The notes under the pieces were generated by a model. That model made no database searches. It worked only from the letters and a program-made list of their open reading frames with translations, and was not told the DNA's origin. The position numbers were made by a program, and so were the translations under genes. 64,000 nt of DNA from Terasakiella magnetica (lineage in GTDB: Bacteria; Pseudomonadota; Alphaproteobacteria; Rhodospirillales; Magnetospirillaceae). Position 1 is the first letter of the stretch; every line of letters starts with the position of its first letter. Location of the stretch: the NCBI GenBank assembly GCA_902729415.1, contig CACVCF010000112.1, forward strand, positions 62,001-126,000, written 5' to 3'. Positions 61,135 to 64,000 of the stretch are shown here, in pieces.

Positions 61135-62079
61135 ATGAAGATCAGATTGTTCGCTGCCATGATTCTCGCGGTTGGGCTTTATATGACCCAAGGTCTGTCC
61201 AGCGTATTTGCCGCCGATCCGCCGGTCTCCATGCTGATGCAGGTGAACGGAACCGTCGAGCATAGCCGCGATGGCACCGCGTGGAAGCCCGTGACCCGTA
61301 ACAAATACCTGTTCGCCGGCGACATGATCCGGACCGGCGCCGATGGTGCCGGCAAGCTGGTGGATCAGTCCTCGAATATGGCTCAGACCATTTCCGCTAA
61401 TAGCCAGATCGAAGTGGCCGGCGCCACCCTCAAGGTGGTTTCCGGCAAGCTTTCGGCCCCCGAACCCGCTGCGGGCGATCTGGTGGCCGGTCTCGGCAAC
61501 CGCTTCGCCGAGGCACAGCGCTATACCACCGTGCGCCGCGGCGTGCAGAAGGAAGGCGCGATCAAGCTGCGCGTGGTGCAGCAGATCACCCTGTCGGCAG
61601 GTTATCCCGAGCTGGCATGGCAGAGCTTCGGCAAGTCTCACTCCTTCACGGTGACCATCGACGGCGCCGCCCACACCGTCGCCGGTTCCGAGTCGGATCT
61701 GGTGCGTTTCAAGGTGCCCGAACTCAGCCCCGGCAAGCACAGCTTCACCGTGGCGGTCATGGATGGCAGCCAGAAGGTGGCCGAGGCCGATAAGGAAGGC
61801 AGCATCATCTGGTTGTCGGCGGCCGAGGACAAGGCTTTGGGCGAGTCCATCGCCAAGATCCGTGCCATCAGCCCGAAGGACGACTTCTCGGTGGCCAATC
61901 TGCTGGACGAGAAGGGCGTGACCGTGGCGGCCATGGATCTCTATCGCAAGTACTTTGACGAGAACAAGGACGATAATGAAATGCGTCCCTTGTTGATCCG
62001 GGCCTACAACGAACTGAAATTGGTCGAGCTGAAGCAGAAGGAAGCTCTGCTTTACAATGACAAACTCAACACAAATTAA
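61135..62079 (+). CDS. Exported FecR-like domain protein
   Basis: A 314-residue protein with a signal peptide (cleavage after SVFAA) and a FecR-type domain ([34 protein letters not shown], residues about 38-85), followed by a beta-rich region and a helical C-terminus. GGAGG precedes the ATG. FecR-domain proteins are often encoded next to CHASE2 adenylate cyclases, as here. A role as its periplasmic partner is plausible. It has no anti-sigma features. Confidence 0.8.
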   Translation: MKIRLFAAMILAVGLYMTQGLSSVFAADPPVSMLMQVNGTVEHSRDGTAWKPVTRNKYLFAGDMIRTGADGAGKLVDQSSNMAQTISANSQIEVAGATLKVVSGKLSAPEPAAGDLVAGLGNRFAEAQRYTTVRRGVQKEGAIKLRVVQQITLSAGYPELAWQSFGKSHSFTVTIDGAAHTVAGSESDLVRFKVPELSPGKHSFTVAVMDGSQKVAEADKEGSIIWLSAAEDKALGESIAKIRAISPKDDFSVANLLDEKGVTVAAMDLYRKYFDENKDDNEMRPLLIRAYNELKLVELKQKEALLYNDKLNTN

Positions 62080-62090
62080 CTAAGACCGGA

Positions 62091-62121
62091 GGCGCCCGCC
62101 AGATCAGGCGGGCGCCTTTTT
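62091..62121 (+). terminator. Rho-independent terminator
   Basis: A perfect 10-bp stem GGCGCCCGCC/GGCGGGCGCC (62091-62100 and 62107-62116) around AGATCA, followed by TTTTTC. It lies between the FecR-like gene and the cyclase gene. Confidence 0.9.
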
Positions 62122-62141
62122 CATTTTGGGGAGCGGGCACA

Positions 62142-64000
62142 ATGAGCGGTAAATTCCGGCGCTATGACATTGTCCTGACTGTCCTACTTTTCCTAATTGC
62201 CATTCCCGCCCAGCATTTCGAGTGGTTTGCTCTGGCTGAAGATCAAACCATTTCATTCCGCCATCAGTTGCGTCTGGCCTATGGCGTCCCCGCCCAGATG
62301 GCGGTATCCAAGGATGTGGTGCTGGTCAATACCGATGAGCCTTTTTTCAAGGCCTATAAGAGCTTTCCGCTGCGGCGGACCGATATCGGCGCCATTGTGA
62401 CCAACTTGAAGGCGCTGGGCGCCAAGGTCATCGCCGTCGATATGCTGATGGATTTTCCCAGTTCCTATAATGAAGACCCTGCGCTGGCCGCGGCGTTGAA
62501 GGAGGCTGGCAACACCTTGCTTGTGGCCCAGGGTGAGTTCCGCGACGGAAAATTCGTCAAGATCAACTATCCCACCGATTCCCTCGATCAGGCTTCGGCC
62601 AGCGCCTATACCAATATCCAGTCAAACAGCAAGCTGGTCACCACCTTGTCGCGCTTGCGGATTTATCCCGAGATGACCGGAGAAAAGGCCGGGTGGCCGT
62701 TTGCGGTACGGGCGGCTGCCATGTTCCTGGGGGTCGAGCCCAAACTGGATGGCCACGCCCTGGTATTGGGCGATCTTCGGGTGCCGCTGGATCACCGCAG
62801 CAATCTCTATATCGACTTTCCCGCCCTTCCCACCGGCACACGCTTTCTCAGCCAGTCGTCGGGGATCAGCGCGCTGGAATTTCTCGACATTTCCTCTCTG
62901 ACCGAGAACGAGCTCGAAGAGCTGAGTTTTTGGGTCAAGGATAAGATCGTGGTGGTGGGCGATACCTCCGAGGTGTCCCACGATTGGTTCGATACGCCCG
63001 TTGGCATGGTCTATGGGGTCGAGATCATCGCCGACAGCATCAGTTCGATTTTGAAGGCGGCTCCCCTGCGTAGCCTTGATCCCAATTCCTCCGCCGCCGT
63101 CGTGGTGGTGATGTTGGCTTTGATGGTGGTGCTGGCCACGACCATGACGCGGCCCATGGTGCGGGGATTGTGCGTTCTCAGCCTGATCTTCGGCTTTATC
63201 GCCCTCAGCAGCGCTCTCTATGTGCGCCAGGGAATGGTGATTCCCACCTCCTATGTGGTGCTGGCGATGGTTCTCAGCTATCTGCTGATCGAGTTCCGCC
63301 AATATCTGATCGAACGCAATCAGAAGCAGCAGATCGCCAAGACCTTCGGTCAGTACATTCCGCCCGAGCTGGTGGCGGAAATGAACAAAACCGGCCAGCA
63401 GGTCACTGTTGGCGGCGAAAGCCGCGAAATGACGGTGCTGTTCTCGGACGTGCGCGGTTTCACCACCATTTCCGAAGGCCTGGCACCGCAGGAACTGACG
63501 GTGTTGATGAATGCCTTCCTCAGCCCCATGACTCATGTCATCCACGATTACCGTGGCACCATCGACAAGTATATGGGCGACGCCATCATGGCGTTCTGGG
63601 GGGCGCCCCTGCACGATGACGACCATGCCAAGCACGCCATTCTTGCGGCTTTGCAGATGGTGCAGACCATGGACGACCTCAGGGAGGAGTTCATCGGCCG
63701 GGGCTGGAAGCCCATCAAGGTGGGGATCGGCCTCAACACCGGCACCATGAATGTGGGCAACATGGGTTCGGACTTCCGCATGGCCTATACGGTGCTGGGT
63801 GATGCCGTCAACCTGGGATCTCGGGTGGAAAGCCTGACCAAGCAATACGGCGTCAATCTCATGATCACCGAGTTTACCCAGGCCCAGGTACCGGGACTGA
63901 TCAGCCGCGAGATTGATCTGGTGCGGGTCAAGGGCAAGAACGAGCCGGTGCGTCTGTTCGAGCCGCTGGGCTTTGAAGGCGATGCGGATGCCGAGACCTT
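62142..64000 (+). CDS. CHASE2-domain adenylate cyclase, 3' end outside window
   Basis: At least 619 residues are present and the frame is open at the right edge. An N-terminal helix is followed by an extracytoplasmic CHASE2 domain (residues about 30-300), three membrane helices (about 308-380), and a class III cyclase domain. This has FSDVRGFTTISE (first metal Asp), IDKYMGDAIMAFW (purine Lys and second metal Asp), and YTVLGDAVNLGSRVE (Asn and Arg of the active site). ATG 62142 is preceded by GGGGAG. It makes cAMP in response to an unknown periplasmic signal. Confidence 0.93.
   Translation, partial: MSGKFRRYDIVLTVLLFLIAIPAQHFEWFALAEDQTISFRHQLRLAYGVPAQMAVSKDVVLVNTDEPFFKAYKSFPLRRTDIGAIVTNLKALGAKVIAVDMLMDFPSSYNEDPALAAALKEAGNTLLVAQGEFRDGKFVKINYPTDSLDQASASAYTNIQSNSKLVTTLSRLRIYPEMTGEKAGWPFAVRAAAMFLGVEPKLDGHALVLGDLRVPLDHRSNLYIDFPALPTGTRFLSQSSGISALEFLDISSLTENELEELSFWVKDKIVVVGDTSEVSHDWFDTPVGMVYGVEIIADSISSILKAAPLRSLDPNSSAAVVVVMLALMVVLATTMTRPMVRGLCVLSLIFGFIALSSALYVRQGMVIPTSYVVLAMVLSYLLIEFRQYLIERNQKQQIAKTFGQYIPPELVAEMNKTGQQVTVGGESREMTVLFSDVRGFTTISEGLAPQELTVLMNAFLSPMTHVIHDYRGTIDKYMGDAIMAFWGAPLHDDDHAKHAILAALQMVQTMDDLREEFIGRGWKPIKVGIGLNTGTMNVGNMGSDFRMAYTVLGDAVNLGSRVESLTKQYGVNLMITEFTQAQVPGLISREIDLVRVKGKNEPVRLFEPLGFEGDADAET

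Noticed and set aside
1..64000. Magnetosome, prophage, transposon, rRNA or tRNA genes
   Set aside because: I looked for characteristic proteins or RNA structures and saw none in this window.

Overview
The window looks like chromosomal DNA of a high-GC alphaproteobacterium of the Rhodospirillales, most likely a Magnetospirillum-like organism. This is an inference from the gene mix: benzoate-CoA ligase with a Liv-type ABC transporter, an Rnf complex with ApbE and RseC, bacteriohemerythrin, alphaproteobacterial CtaA, a cysI-cysH-cysD-cysNC operon, and many sensory proteins. I saw no magnetosome genes, rRNA, tRNA, CRISPR array, insertion sequence or prophage.

Layout. 1-2.4 kb: the end of an ExbB/ExbD energy-transduction operon with two exbD genes and a TPR protein. 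2.5-8.0 kb: a chemoreceptor, an HTH-plus-binding-protein regulator and two unrecognised proteins facing each other. 8.1-15.5 kb: an aromatic-acid island, with an FAA-family hydrolase divergent from livJ-H-M-G-F and a benzoate-CoA ligase. livM carries a 102-bp tandem repeat. 16.4-23.8 kb: a minus-strand operon apbE-rseC-rnfABCDGEH plus one unknown gene, closed by a terminator. Its upstream region holds a perfect 9-bp inverted repeat, a weak sigma54/NifA-like signal and, toward the divergent hemerythrin gene, an FNR-type box. 24.2-37.7 kb: hemerythrin, HU, D-lactate dehydrogenase, an MFS transporter, a cysteine-rich copper-binding-type protein, an orphan binding protein, a two-component pair, cell-wall enzymes and a rhodanese. 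37.7-43.5 kb: the assimilatory sulfate operon behind a promoter dense in inverted half-sites.

43.5-53.6 kb is the most interesting part. Upstream come a thioredoxin-like protein and heme A synthase. Then comes a B-family heme-copper enzyme (small subunit, CuA subunit II, subunit I) in which the active-site tyrosine position is glutamine, which points to NO rather than O2 reduction. CtaB and SCO follow. Next is a second, unusual four-gene operon: a cytochrome b/ferredoxin/MvhD-like fusion, a membrane-anchored unknown protein, a divergent heme-copper subunit I lacking both the tyrosine and one CuB histidine, and another CuA subunit. The second operon looks like an uncharacterised membrane redox complex.

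53.6-64 kb: a sensor kinase, a GH1 glycosidase, an ABC transporter whose nucleotide-binding motifs are degenerate, a D,D-carboxypeptidase, and a FecR-like protein followed by a CHASE2 adenylate cyclase cut by the window edge.

The genes suggest a facultative, microaerobic or denitrifying life style: aromatic uptake and activation, ferredoxin reduction by Rnf, O2/NO chemistry and sulfate assimilation.
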